Shown: one piece after another, positions 51,759 to 61,341 of the stretch
How the letters are laid out: each line of letters opens with the position of its first letter
Numbering within the stretch: the first letter of the stretch is position 1
Source of the DNA: Paenibacillus sp. JDR-2
GTDB lineage: Bacteria > Bacillota > Bacilli > Paenibacillales > Paenibacillaceae
Assembly: GCF_000023585.1 (NCBI RefSeq)
Contig: NC_012914.1
Location: 6,331,501-6,395,500 of the forward strand
Direction of reading: 5' to 3'
Length of the DNA: 64,000 bases
Program-made: the position numbers and the translations under genes
The notes under the pieces: generated by a model
Told to the model about the DNA's origin: nothing
Databases searched by the model: none
The model's input: only the letters and a program-made list of their open reading frames with translations

Positions 51759-54700
51759 TTGCTTACAGCCTTCCATCGTTTGGCTCGCCGAATGCTCACC
51801 GCATCCCTTGTCCTGCTGCTGCTGTTTCCGACCTTCCGCGCTCCCGGCCTCGCGCCGTCAGCCCACGCCGCCATCGGCAAAGATCCGTTGTACGGCAAAG
51901 TACCCGGCCTCAGCGAATACAGCCGGGTTATGATCTGGTACGGCACAAATACCGCAACCCAGACTCAGCTCGATTCTTTAAAGACCTACGATCTTGTTAT
52001 CCTCGAGCCTACCATCCGCATTATTAACGTCGCGAAGAACCAATTCTACTTCGAGACGTTTACTCCCAATCAGGTTAACGAAGTAAAACGGGGCGTTGAC
52101 GGCATTCTAGGTACGGCCGACGATGTTATCGTGCTGGCCTATATGTCGGTTGGCGAGCTGGCTACTTCCAGCGTATTTACCGGCTTTACCGGCGATATGA
52201 CGATTCAGAACGGCAAGGACGTCGGGCTGCTTCCGGCGGATTACAGCGGGCCAAGCGGACCGCTGCACGGTCCAAACCCTTGGAACTACAACAGCTCTGG
52301 CACTTACATAAACGTTGAAGGCGGCGCAACGCCGGACGGCACTTATAATTCCGGTTACAACGGCTACACGGGCATCTCGATTGCCAACGACTACTCCTCT
52401 ACCGGCAATCTGCTCAGCTGGAGCAATAACGGTCTGATGCCTTGGTATCTGGATCAGCAAGGGACATGGGTAAGCGACACCCGCTACATGTACGGAGGGT
52501 ATTGGAAATCCGGGGACGGCGTTGCCGACAAGAACAAAACCTACGGCGGCGGTTATATAAACGGCGGTGATCCAACGTGGAAAAAGCTCATCACCTTCAT
52601 GACCGACAAGCTGGAGCATGATGCCGGGTACGACGGCGTCTTCCTGGATACCGTCGATACGCCGGATCCTATTGGCGGCGCGGGTCCAACAACCTCCTGG
52701 GGACCGCGCGGCAACTTCGGTTTTACGGCCAAAGGCATGGTTGAGCTGGTCGAAGCGGTCAAAGCCGTTGACCCGACCAAGATTGTTGCGGCGAACCGGG
52801 GGTACTGGTATTTCAATCCGGACGAAGGCACCTCCCAATTTGCCGAGCGCTACCGGCATGCGATTAACATTTTCCTGACCGAATCCTGGTATTACAACCC
52901 CTACATCACTTCAGGCTCCAAGTTCTATGACGAGAACGCGGCATTCGCGGACAACTGGAACACCAACTCCGCCTCCCCCACCTACCGCAGCCGCGACAAC
53001 TTCGGAGGCTTCTGGAAAGACTACATGAACGCCCAAGCAAATCAGCCGGACGGCTTCAACATCATCATCTGCGACTTTACGATCCCTTCGGCAAGCACGA
53101 ACAAATGGATGAACGAAATCGTGAATAACAGCCACTACATGGGTTACGACGTGAGCGGCGCCACCAATTTCACCAATATGTATCAGGATGCGAAAAACTG
53201 GCTGGATGCGAGCGGCCATCCTTCTTCCTCGCTTGCCGGCACGCATCCGACCGATCTGCAGGGCGGCTTCAATATCGACGGGCAGTTCTCGGACTGGGCC
53301 AGCGAAACGCCAATCTACAGCGATCCGGCGGGAAGCAATGCCAAAGGCATTACGAAGGTGTACGCCAAATTCGCCGGCGACAAGTTCCTGATGAAGATTG
53401 ATGCCTTATCCGCGATAAACATGCAAGGGGAAATGCTCTACTTCGATTATGACAAAAAAGGCGCAGCCGGCTGGCAAGGCGTCGCTTGGCCCATTACGCC
53501 GGATTCCCGCATCTATTTCGAGAACATGAACAAGGTGTACCTCGCCCCGCATGTTAGCGGGCAGGCCGACGTGTTCAAGTTCCCGTCCACTACCGTCGGC
53601 AACAACGGATGGCCGGTCATTGCGAAGCAATCCGGCAATTCGGTTGAGCTGATGTTTGACGCGGACTATATTTTCCCGGATTCGCTTGCCGGGCAGGATG
53701 TTTGGATGTGGTTCCGGACAGCCAACTTTGGCGGCTCTTCCGTTAAATTCACCGTTCCGGGCTCGCCCGCGGTGCCAAGCGCTCCAACCGGACTGACGGC
53801 TTCACCGGGCAACGGCCAGGCGGCCTTAAGCTGGAGCCCGAATTCCGAGTCTAACCTGGCAGGCTATAACGTCTATCGCGGCGGAACAAAGCTGAACAGC
53901 ACCCTTGTGACCAGCCCATCCTATACCGCAACGGGACTGACAAACGGCACCAGCTACAGCTTCCAGGTTGCAGCCGTGAATGCAAACGGAGTCCAATCGA
54001 CACTCAGTTCAGCGGTATCCGCCACTCCCGCCGCCCCTGTTGCGCCGGCTGCTCCTGCAGGACTGACCGCAGCCGCCGGCAACGGGCAGGCCGTCTTAAG
54101 CTGGACCGCCAATACGGAAGCGAACCTCTCGGGGTATAACGTATACAGGAACGGCACGAAAACAAACAGCTCACCGGTAACCGGAACTTCTTATACCAAT
54201 ACCGGTCTGACAAACGGCACGGCCTACAGCTTCCAGGTATCCGCGGTGAACAATGCGGGGCAGGAGTCTCCGCTGAGTCCTGCCGTATCCGTAACGCCTA
54301 ACGGTACTGCGCAAACGACAATTACAATCGACGGAGCAGCCTCGGAATGGAGCGGCATCCCCGCGCTTGCGACCGGCACCTCCGATGTACAGGTACTTAA
54401 GGCGTCCAATACCGCAAGTCAGCTGTATCTGCTTGTTCAAGGCAATAACCTGAATGTCAAAGGCCAGTTGTTCCTCGATACGGACAACAACCGGCTGACC
54501 GGTTATAACGCGGCAGGCTGGAACACCTCCGGCGCGGAAAGCGGCGCCGAATATATGATTGAGAACAATATCGTGTACCGTAACAACGGCGCAGGCTGGT
54601 CGTGGACGTCAGCACTCACGCTCAGCACCGCTGAATTCCAGCGTAATAGCAATGTCCTTGAGCTGTCGATTCCGCTGAGTACGCTTAACCTTGCAAACGG

Positions 54701-55577
54701 AAACACCATCCGGGCCGGCTATATCAGCAACGACTCGGCGGTTAACCGGCTGCCTGGCAGCAGCGGCGTTCTGCCCGGCTATACGCTTGGCAGCGGCGGA
54801 ACCGGCGGAGGCGGGACAACGCCTGATACGACAGCGCCTGCCGTTCCGTCGGGCTTAACCGCTTCCGCAGGCAGCGGCCAGGTCACGTTATCCTGGTCGG
54901 CCAACACCGAATCCGATCTGCAAGGCTACAACGTCTACCGGGGAACAACGAAGCTAAACACTGCTCCCGTGACAGGAACGACTTATACCGCTACTGGACT
55001 AACCAACGGTAACTCGTATTCGTTCCAGATCAGCGCCTTGGATACAAGCGGCAATGAATCTGCCAAATCAACCGCCGTGAGCGCAACTCCTCAGGCAGCT
55101 ACTACGATTGCAATCGACGGCAGCGCAAGCGATTGGGGATCGGTCCCGGCACTAAACGGCAGCGCAGGCGGCACCATTACCGCAATGAAAGCGAAAAACG
55201 ACGGTACCAACCTGTATCTTCTTATTCAAGGCAGCGGCTTAAACACAAAAAGCCAGTTCTATCTGAACACGGACAATAACGCATCTTCCGGTTATAATCC
55301 GGCGAACTGGGCAACAAGCGGCGTGGATACCCTGCTGGAGAATCAGAATCTGTTCGCTTACAGCGGTACCGGCAACAGCTGGACCTGGAGCCTGGCTTCT
55401 ACGCTCAGCGCCGCCCAATATGTCCGCAACGATACGGTTATTGAAATCGCGGTTCCGCTTTCTTCTCTTGGATTAACCGCTGGCAGCAACATTCGCCTAG
55501 GCTTCATCACTAACGATTCGACCGTGAACCGGCTTCCGGCCGCAAACGGAACGTTGTTAAGCTATACGTTGTCGTAA
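51759..55577 (+). CDS. Secreted GH114-like glycosidase with DOMON/CBM9-like and Fn3 domains
   Basis: 1272 residues from a TTG at 51759, 8 bases after AAGAGGAG. The signal peptide ends near AHAAIG. Residues 40-490 form a TIM barrel of the GH114/Pel-like type (endo-alpha-1,4-polygalactosaminidase and TM1410-related): SRVMIWYGTNTATQTQLDSL, YDLVILEP, VIVLAYMSVGEL, MPWYLDQQGTWVSD and GYDGVFLDTVDTPDP, where the late Asp residues are the likely acids. Then DOMON-like (503-665), two Fn3 (667-850), DOMON-like (855-1010), Fn3 (1025-1110), DOMON-like (1115-1272), each sandwich opening with IDG-x-x-S-(D/E)W. There is no SLH anchor, so it is released or sugar-bound. It diverges from the DUF4832/SLH gene and has the same operator, so the two probably attack one polymer. 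Confidence 0.87.
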   Translation: MLTAFHRLARRMLTASLVLLLLFPTFRAPGLAPSAHAAIGKDPLYGKVPGLSEYSRVMIWYGTNTATQTQLDSLKTYDLVILEPTIRIINVAKNQFYFETFTPNQVNEVKRGVDGILGTADDVIVLAYMSVGELATSSVFTGFTGDMTIQNGKDVGLLPADYSGPSGPLHGPNPWNYNSSGTYINVEGGATPDGTYNSGYNGYTGISIANDYSSTGNLLSWSNNGLMPWYLDQQGTWVSDTRYMYGGYWKSGDGVADKNKTYGGGYINGGDPTWKKLITFMTDKLEHDAGYDGVFLDTVDTPDPIGGAGPTTSWGPRGNFGFTAKGMVELVEAVKAVDPTKIVAANRGYWYFNPDEGTSQFAERYRHAINIFLTESWYYNPYITSGSKFYDENAAFADNWNTNSASPTYRSRDNFGGFWKDYMNAQANQPDGFNIIICDFTIPSASTNKWMNEIVNNSHYMGYDVSGATNFTNMYQDAKNWLDASGHPSSSLAGTHPTDLQGGFNIDGQFSDWASETPIYSDPAGSNAKGITKVYAKFAGDKFLMKIDALSAINMQGEMLYFDYDKKGAAGWQGVAWPITPDSRIYFENMNKVYLAPHVSGQADVFKFPSTTVGNNGWPVIAKQSGNSVELMFDADYIFPDSLAGQDVWMWFRTANFGGSSVKFTVPGSPAVPSAPTGLTASPGNGQAALSWSPNSESNLAGYNVYRGGTKLNSTLVTSPSYTATGLTNGTSYSFQVAAVNANGVQSTLSSAVSATPAAPVAPAAPAGLTAAAGNGQAVLSWTANTEANLSGYNVYRNGTKTNSSPVTGTSYTNTGLTNGTAYSFQVSAVNNAGQESPLSPAVSVTPNGTAQTTITIDGAASEWSGIPALATGTSDVQVLKASNTASQLYLLVQGNNLNVKGQLFLDTDNNRLTGYNAAGWNTSGAESGAEYMIENNIVYRNNGAGWSWTSALTLSTAEFQRNSNVLELSIPLSTLNLANGNTIRAGYISNDSAVNRLPGSSGVLPGYTLGSGGTGGGGTTPDTTAPAVPSGLTASAGSGQVTLSWSANTESDLQGYNVYRGTTKLNTAPVTGTTYTATGLTNGNSYSFQISALDTSGNESAKSTAVSATPQAATTIAIDGSASDWGSVPALNGSAGGTITAMKAKNDGTNLYLLIQGSGLNTKSQFYLNTDNNASSGYNPANWATSGVDTLLENQNLFAYSGTGNSWTWSLASTLSAAQYVRNDTVIEIAVPLSSLGLTAGSNIRLGFITNDSTVNRLPAANGTLLSYTLS

Positions 55578-55645
55578 CAGTTGGCTTAAACGACCGCCGC
55601 CGTAACAGCATCTCGGGCATGGAGGCAACCATCCCGAACAAACAA

Positions 55646-55696
55646 AAAAAGGGGAAATTCCATTAGTCATTTATGACGATGGAATTTCCCCTTAGA
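55646..55696 (-). terminator. Terminator for the NRPS-like gene
   Basis: GGGGAAATTCCAT (55651-55663) pairs perfectly with ATGGAATTTCCCC (55679-55691). On the minus strand a run of seven T follows, so it mainly serves the NRPS-like gene. On the plus strand it lies beyond the GH114-like stop without a strong T-run. Confidence 0.88.
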
Positions 55697-55722
55697 TTAA
55701 AGCTAAATATAACCACTACATA

Positions 55723-55839
55723 CGATCCCTCTCAGGGTCATCCTTAGCGGTGCGAAGGGCTACGTCCTACCCTTTCAGCCGCTTTTTATTAGAGGAATTC
55801 CAACCTAAGCGATTAAAGTAGCCATCTCTTGATGACTAC
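55723..55839 (-). ncRNA. Possible structured RNA element in the 3' region of the NRPS-like gene
   Basis: Between the NRPS-like stop and its terminator, several nested stems can form on the minus strand: GTAGTCATC / GATGGCTAC (55818-55839); an outer AGCGG / CCGCT (55779-55783 with 55746-55750) enclosing AAGGG / CCCTT (55770-55774 with 55755-55759); and GACCCT-GAG-AGGGATC (55724-55739). I could not match it to a riboswitch or RNA family I know. Confidence 0.35.
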
Positions 55840-55842
55840 CTA

Positions 55843-58800
55843 TCAAACCGTTACCAGCGCTTTCGGGAAGTACCCGATTTTCACGGCATGATCCAGCATA
55901 GCCCCCATAAAGCGGCTGTCCGGCGCAGCGCATGTAACGTTAAGCTCCTGCAGTACTTCATACGTGTATTCGCATCCGTAGCGGTAGCCGGAATCCTTCG
56001 CGCCGTCCCCTTCCAGCTGGGCAATCGCCAGCTTGACGCCTTCCGCGTTTTTCGGAATGGATGCGTCAAACAGCCATTTGGCATAAGCGTCCGGCTCTAT
56101 AAGTTCCACTGCATAACCGTAATTGCGGATGAGATCCACCCATTTGGCATACGGGATGGTCTCCGGATTGCAAATGTGGAACAATCGCCCTGAGTAAGCT
56201 GGCTGCAGCGCAAGCGTTACGATTGATTTACCCGCGTAATCAATTGGGGTAAAGTCTACCTCCCATTGCACCTTCGGCGCCTTGCCGAGCAGCAGCATCG
56301 CCTTCAGCATGCGGTAGAACGAATTGCTGTCGATATTCCGCTGGAACAAGCCGCTCTCGGAATGGGAGGACAGATTGCCTGCCCGGTAAATGTTTACGCT
56401 CAGCCCTTCCTCCGCTGCGGACATCAGCGCTTTTTCCGCCTCCATCTTGCTGTTCGTATACAAATTCTCTACCTTCAGATCAGGCCATAACGTCTGCTCG
56501 TTTAACACTTGTTCCCATTGCCCGCTTAAGGCCAAATCCTCCGGAATGCCAAGCGTGGAAATATGGTGGAAACGAACTGGCTTCCCGCATGCCTTGGCAA
56601 GATTGATCAAAGCAAGCGTGCCCGCGATATTCGTCTTCGCGAATTGCTCTTCCTCGCCAAAATGCCTTACATCGGCAGCGCTGTGAATAATGGCATCCAG
56701 CGTACCCAGAAGCTCCTGCCGGATCTCGGCGGAAATCCCCAGATCCTCTTGCTCCAAGTCGCCTTCTACCGCGATCACCCGCTCCTCGATGCGCTCCTTG
56801 GCAGCTTGGCCAAAGAAGTATTCCATATGCGCCTGAATGCGGACCAGGCCGGAATCGATACCCGGACGGACGAGGCAATAGACCTTCGCATCGCTCTGCT
56901 CAAGCAGCTCATGGAGCAGATAAGCGCCAAGATAACCCGTAGCTCCCGTTAGCAAGAAGGCTTTGGGCTCAACGTTGCTGCCTTGCGGCAATTCCGCTTT
57001 CGGATCAGGGAATGGCGGTTCCTCATTAAGCGGTACAAGGGGTCCGGTCAGCTTAGCTGCGCGTTCCTCCGCCTGAGGCTGTTCCGCCTGCAGCTGCTCA
57101 ATCCGCAGGGACAAAGCTTCCACCGTCCGGAACGAGAAGAAATCATTGATTTTCAGCTCCGGATATTGCGGCTTCAGCAGAACGAGCACATGAATAATCG
57201 CCAGCGAATCGCCGCCAATCGAGAAGAAATCATCATACCGGCCAACCTGTTCCAGACGCAGAGCTTCCTGCCAGGATGCTGCAACGTCCCGCTCAATAGA
57301 CGTATCCGGCGGCACAAAGCCTTCATCGGCGGCCGTTGTCTCCATATGATCGAAGCGCTGCAGACCTTTACGGTCGATTTTGCCCGTTGGCGAGATTGGC
57401 ATCGCATCCAGCTGAACGATCCATTTCGGAACAAAATAGGAAGGCAGCTTAGCTCCCAGCATCCGCTTGATAACCGCCGACTGCAGCTGGTCGCCGTCTT
57501 GGGTCGTGAAATAACCGACAAGCATATTTTGGCCGTCCGTATCCTTCTTGCAGATGACCGCAACGTCCTGTACGTTTGGAATTTTGGCGAAGCTGTCCTC
57601 GATTTCCCCGATTTCAATGCGGTGACCGCGGATTTTGATCTGGGAGTCGCGGCGACCTACATATTCGACCGTTCCGCCCGGCAGCAGCTTGGCGATATCG
57701 CCGGACTTGTAGATCTTCCCTTCGCCAAACGGATTATCGATAAAGGCTTCGGCCGTTTTCTCGGGTTGGTTCAAATACCCTTTCGCGAGACCTACCGTTG
57801 AAATGTATACCTCGCCATGCACGTTCACCGGACACAGCTGATTTTCCTCGTTCACAATATAAACCTTGTAATTATGAATCGGCTTGCCAATCGGAATGCT
57901 TGTTACCTCATCCGGAATAAAGCCTTTTACCGTAAACGTTGTTGTGCAAACCGTGCATTCGGTTGGACCGTACACGTTAACGATATCGATCGCGTCATGG
58001 AATTTGCGCTGGAAGGCCCGGACTTGCTCGCCGTACAGCGCCTCACCCGCAACGGTGATAAGCTTGACGCCCGACAGCTTGCGGTAGCCTTCCTCCGATA
58101 AGTACGCGGACAGCTGGTTAAAGAACACCGTTGGGAGAATGGTAATAATAGTTGTTCCCGTTCTCTCAATCGCGCCTGCGAACTCCTCGACGGATACTCT
58201 CTCCTCCGAAGACAGCAAGTACAGATGCGCCCCGTAAAATAAAGCGCCAATCGTATCCCACACCGAAGCGTCAAAGCTGTAGGTCGCGAACTGCGTAAGC
58301 ACGTCTTCAGGGCCAATCCGGCAATCCGTGCGAACCGTTTCGCCCAGGTTGACGACACCCTCGTGCGCGATCAGAGCGCCCTTCGGCCTTCCCGTCGAAC
58401 CGGATGTATAGATAATATAGGCGAGATCCTCCGGGGTAACCCCATTCTCGACATTGTAGATACCTTCATAGACTTCCGTCATGCCGGAGTCTAGCGCAAT
58501 GATTTCCTTAACCGTATCCACGCCTTCGCAGAGCAAGGCCGCCTGTGCTTCATAAGCGGATTTGGTCAGGATAAAAGCCGATGCCGTATCCGACAAAATA
58601 TAGCGGTTGCGGTCCTCCGGATGCTCCGGGTCAACCGGAACGTATACGCCGCCCGCCTTAAGGATGCCAAGCAGGCTGACGATCAGCTCCAGGCTCCGCT
58701 CCATAAAGATGGTGACGAAATCTCCTTTGCCGAGACCGCGGTTTAGCAGCATTCTTGCGGTGCTGTTCGCTCTCCCGTTTAATTCCCGGTAAGTCAACTG

Positions 58801-59517
58801 ACCGTAAATGGAAGATACAGCGATACGGTCCGGATAAGCTGCCGCCGCCTGCTCGAACATGCCGTGAATCGTCTTTGTTCTATCGTAAGGATAGGACGTA
58901 TCGTTCATGCGATCATAGACCGCACGGTCTGTATCCAGCAGAATATCAACCTCGGCAATCAGGCTGTTCTCATCCGAAAGAGCCGCCTCCAGCAAGGTAA
59001 AGAAATATTGCGCATACCTGCGGATCGTGGAGTCCGTGAGCACCGAGCTGTCGTAATCCACGCGCAGCGTCCAGCGTCCGCCCTCATGAAGCAGCTGCCA
59101 GTTGAGCAGCTCCTGCACCGTGCTGATCGGCCGGCCGCACGAGAACCGGGTATCGAATTGAAGCTCCGGCGAAGCGACAGCCCCGGCAGCTGCTTGACTG
59201 ATAAGCATCTCTTTTAAACTAGCGAAAGTCTGCTTCTGTTCGAAGCTTAGAAGAAGGGGTACCGGCGTCCCGCCGCCCGTAATCCACTCCGCCATAATGT
59301 CGGTTTCCCCGGACAATCGATACAGCAATGCCATAAAGGCTGCGGCCGCCATTTGCTCTCTGCCATCCTTCAAAGCCTGCAGCTTCGCGTTTAAGCGTTC
59401 TTCGATAGCTGCTTCTACTGTTAAGTAGGAATAAGTGCGGCTGTGACGTGATGAATCGAGCGGGATAAATAGCAGCAAATTCTCTGTTACCTTAGTGTGA
59501 TGATTAATCTCCGTCAT
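55843..59517 (-). CDS. NRPS-like protein: partial condensation, adenylation, thiolation, thioester reductase
   Basis: 1224 residues. Residues 1-200 resemble only the C-terminal half of a condensation domain (WTLRVDYDSSVLTDSTIRRY); no HHxxxDG is visible. The adenylation domain (about 215-700) has core motifs AYIIYTSGSTGRPKGALI, FDASVWD, VYGPTE and YKSGDIAKLLPGGTVEYVGR. The carrier site is DDFFSIGGDSLAIIHV (about 760). The terminal reductase (850-1224) has GATGYLGAYLL for NADPH and YTNSKMEAEKAL with catalytic Tyr/Lys. The protein should activate one acid, load it and release an aldehyde. An Asp in FDASVWD indicates an alpha-amino acid; I tentatively read the pocket as DAWTTAVVCK, close to Phe-type codes. 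AAGGAG precedes the ATG. No other biosynthetic gene is adjacent. Confidence 0.9.
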   Translation of the reverse strand: MTEINHHTKVTENLLLFIPLDSSRHSRTYSYLTVEAAIEERLNAKLQALKDGREQMAAAAFMALLYRLSGETDIMAEWITGGGTPVPLLLSFEQKQTFASLKEMLISQAAAGAVASPELQFDTRFSCGRPISTVQELLNWQLLHEGGRWTLRVDYDSSVLTDSTIRRYAQYFFTLLEAALSDENSLIAEVDILLDTDRAVYDRMNDTSYPYDRTKTIHGMFEQAAAAYPDRIAVSSIYGQLTYRELNGRANSTARMLLNRGLGKGDFVTIFMERSLELIVSLLGILKAGGVYVPVDPEHPEDRNRYILSDTASAFILTKSAYEAQAALLCEGVDTVKEIIALDSGMTEVYEGIYNVENGVTPEDLAYIIYTSGSTGRPKGALIAHEGVVNLGETVRTDCRIGPEDVLTQFATYSFDASVWDTIGALFYGAHLYLLSSEERVSVEEFAGAIERTGTTIITILPTVFFNQLSAYLSEEGYRKLSGVKLITVAGEALYGEQVRAFQRKFHDAIDIVNVYGPTECTVCTTTFTVKGFIPDEVTSIPIGKPIHNYKVYIVNEENQLCPVNVHGEVYISTVGLAKGYLNQPEKTAEAFIDNPFGEGKIYKSGDIAKLLPGGTVEYVGRRDSQIKIRGHRIEIGEIEDSFAKIPNVQDVAVICKKDTDGQNMLVGYFTTQDGDQLQSAVIKRMLGAKLPSYFVPKWIVQLDAMPISPTGKIDRKGLQRFDHMETTAADEGFVPPDTSIERDVAASWQEALRLEQVGRYDDFFSIGGDSLAIIHVLVLLKPQYPELKINDFFSFRTVEALSLRIEQLQAEQPQAEERAAKLTGPLVPLNEEPPFPDPKAELPQGSNVEPKAFLLTGATGYLGAYLLHELLEQSDAKVYCLVRPGIDSGLVRIQAHMEYFFGQAAKERIEERVIAVEGDLEQEDLGISAEIRQELLGTLDAIIHSAADVRHFGEEEQFAKTNIAGTLALINLAKACGKPVRFHHISTLGIPEDLALSGQWEQVLNEQTLWPDLKVENLYTNSKMEAEKALMSAAEEGLSVNIYRAGNLSSHSESGLFQRNIDSNSFYRMLKAMLLLGKAPKVQWEVDFTPIDYAGKSIVTLALQPAYSGRLFHICNPETIPYAKWVDLIRNYGYAVELIEPDAYAKWLFDASIPKNAEGVKLAIAQLEGDGAKDSGYRYGCEYTYEVLQELNVTCAAPDSRFMGAMLDHAVKIGYFPKALVTV

Positions 59518-59548
59518 ATCTCTTTACTCCTTCCGAGCAGTAAAAATG

Positions 59549-59578
59549 TCCCCGCATCGAATCCGATGCGAGGATGGA
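59549..59578 (-). terminator. Hairpin between chemoreceptor and NRPS-like genes
   Basis: CGCATCG and CGATGCG pair around a 4-base loop in the 72-base gap; five T occur 4 bases later on the minus strand. It is a weak terminator or attenuator between the two genes. Confidence 0.55.
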
Positions 59579-59589
59579 ACAGGTTAGCC

Positions 59590-61341
59590 TTAACCTTTCA
59601 CTTGGAACTGGTTAAGGAGCTTCTGAAGTTTTTCCGACAGAGCGGTAAGCTCCGTTGAAGAGTCCACGATGGCGGACATGCTTTCCTTCTGCTCTTCGAC
59701 GGAATCGGATATTTTGGCGCTGTTTACGGCCGTAACGCTTACCGCCGACGACAGGCTTTCGGATGTTGCCGTAAGCTCCTCCGTACCTGCCGACAGCTCC
59801 TCTGTCGAACTCGACACCTCTTGAATTTGCATCGTTACGTTTTGCGTTGCCTGCAGAATCTCGTTCAACAGCTGCTCCGTTGTGTTCGTAATCTGAAGAC
59901 CGTCATTAACCTCGTAAGTCCCTTGCTCCAGCGCCTCTACGGCAATCCGGATGACGTCCTGAATCTCCTTAACCAGCTCCGAGATTTGCTTCGCGGACTG
60001 ATCGGACTGCTCCGCAAGCTTCCGGACTTCGCCGGCAACAACGGCAAAGCCTTTGCCATGCTCGCCTACACGCGCGGCCTCGATCGCGGCGTTTAAGGCG
60101 AGCAGGTTCGTCTGGCCGGAGATGCTCATAATCATCGAAACGATATTTTCGATCTCCTGCGAACGGCTGTCCAGCAGCTTAATGGCACTCGTAGACTTGC
60201 TGACCACAGCCTGGATTTGCTCCATCTGCGTCATGACCTGCTTAACGGCCGAGTTGCCCTCAATGGATTTTTGCTCCATGTCGTAAGCCTCGTGAGCGAC
60301 CTTCGAAGAGTTCTCCGCGATCGTCTGAATAACGGCCGCAAGCTCGGTCATCGCTCTGGCGGTATCCAAGGTCGCCTGCTTCTGCTCCCCGATGCCTCCC
60401 GAAATTTCCTGTACGCTTGTTGTAATCAGGTTTGTATTTTTACTGTTCAGCTCCGAAATTTCATGCAGATTCTTGGCAGAGTTCGTAACGGCATGCGAGG
60501 TGTGCTGAACTTGAAGCATCATATCGTTAATCTGGCTAACCATTCCGTTAAACTTCTTGTTAACCGTCCCCAAATCGTCCAGACCGGTCTTTAATTCCAC
60601 GTTCAGATTGCCTTTGCTGACCTCTTCAATGCCGCGCACCAGCTCTTGAATAGGCTTCAACGTACGGCGAGACACAAAGAATTGGATCAGGAAAATGATC
60701 AGCATGAAAATAACCATAATGGTAATGCCGTTTACTAGAAGCTTATGCAGCCCCTCGGGAACCGCGCTGGCATCCACGTCGGCGGCAAAGAACCCTAGAC
60801 TGTTGCCTTGGCTGTCAACGATCGGATAAAGAACCGACGTCCATGTTCCGAAGCTGTCCGAATAGAAGCTTGTAAACGTTGGCTTGCCGGTCTTCAGCAT
60901 CTTGGCAACGGCGTTAGCCATAGCGGCCGGCTGCTCGTACATGTCGCCGATATTGACGTTTTCAGCCGAGAATGCTTCTACGAGACTCGTAGGCATGGCG
61001 ACCAGCGAGGTTTTATTGCCATCCGCAAGCTCGGTGCCAAATATGTAGGCTTGCGCAATATTCGGGTTGTATTTATGAATTTGATCGAATAGAACCTGAA
61101 GCTGGGCTTGCGCCGAGCCCTTGTAGCTCTTCTGCTCGATCGCTTGGGCAACAACCTCCGGTTCGATTTCGTTTGCCCACTCCTGCGTAATGGCAATAAT
61201 CTGACCGCGAAGCTGCTCAATCAGAATGTCTTTTTGGGTCATATAGCTGGAGGAGATTAGAATCGTGCCGATTAAAATAATGTTAATAAAGGCTAACAGC
61301 AACATCTTGGTGAAAAAGGACATCCGTCTGATCAACAACAT
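59590..61341 (-). CDS. Methyl-accepting chemotaxis protein
   Basis: 583 residues from the ATG at 61341 ([20 protein letters not shown]), AGGAG 10 bases upstream; a longer frame to 61488 is AT-rich and unsupported. Layout: first helix (about 14-36), extracellular sensing domain of the sCache/dCache kind (37-198; [20 protein letters not shown]), second helix (200-222), HAMP (223-275; [20 protein letters not shown]), then a long coiled-coil signalling domain. The highly conserved hairpin tip contains [20 protein letters not shown] and [20 protein letters not shown]. It controls CheA through CheW; the ligand is unknown. Preceded by an AT-rich promoter region and followed by the NRPS-like gene on the same strand. 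Confidence 0.95.
   Translation of the reverse strand: MLLIRRMSFFTKMLLLAFINIILIGTILISSSYMTQKDILIEQLRGQIIAITQEWANEIEPEVVAQAIEQKSYKGSAQAQLQVLFDQIHKYNPNIAQAYIFGTELADGNKTSLVAMPTSLVEAFSAENVNIGDMYEQPAAMANAVAKMLKTGKPTFTSFYSDSFGTWTSVLYPIVDSQGNSLGFFAADVDASAVPEGLHKLLVNGITIMVIFMLIIFLIQFFVSRRTLKPIQELVRGIEEVSKGNLNVELKTGLDDLGTVNKKFNGMVSQINDMMLQVQHTSHAVTNSAKNLHEISELNSKNTNLITTSVQEISGGIGEQKQATLDTARAMTELAAVIQTIAENSSKVAHEAYDMEQKSIEGNSAVKQVMTQMEQIQAVVSKSTSAIKLLDSRSQEIENIVSMIMSISGQTNLLALNAAIEAARVGEHGKGFAVVAGEVRKLAEQSDQSAKQISELVKEIQDVIRIAVEALEQGTYEVNDGLQITNTTEQLLNEILQATQNVTMQIQEVSSSTEELSAGTEELTATSESLSSAVSVTAVNSAKISDSVEEQKESMSAIVDSSTELTALSEKLQKLLNQFQVKG

Noticed and set aside
55723-55839. Known riboswitch (c-di-GMP, c-di-AMP, SAM or similar)
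   Set aside because: The stems and conserved loops of those classes could not be matched, and the element follows a gene instead of preceding one.
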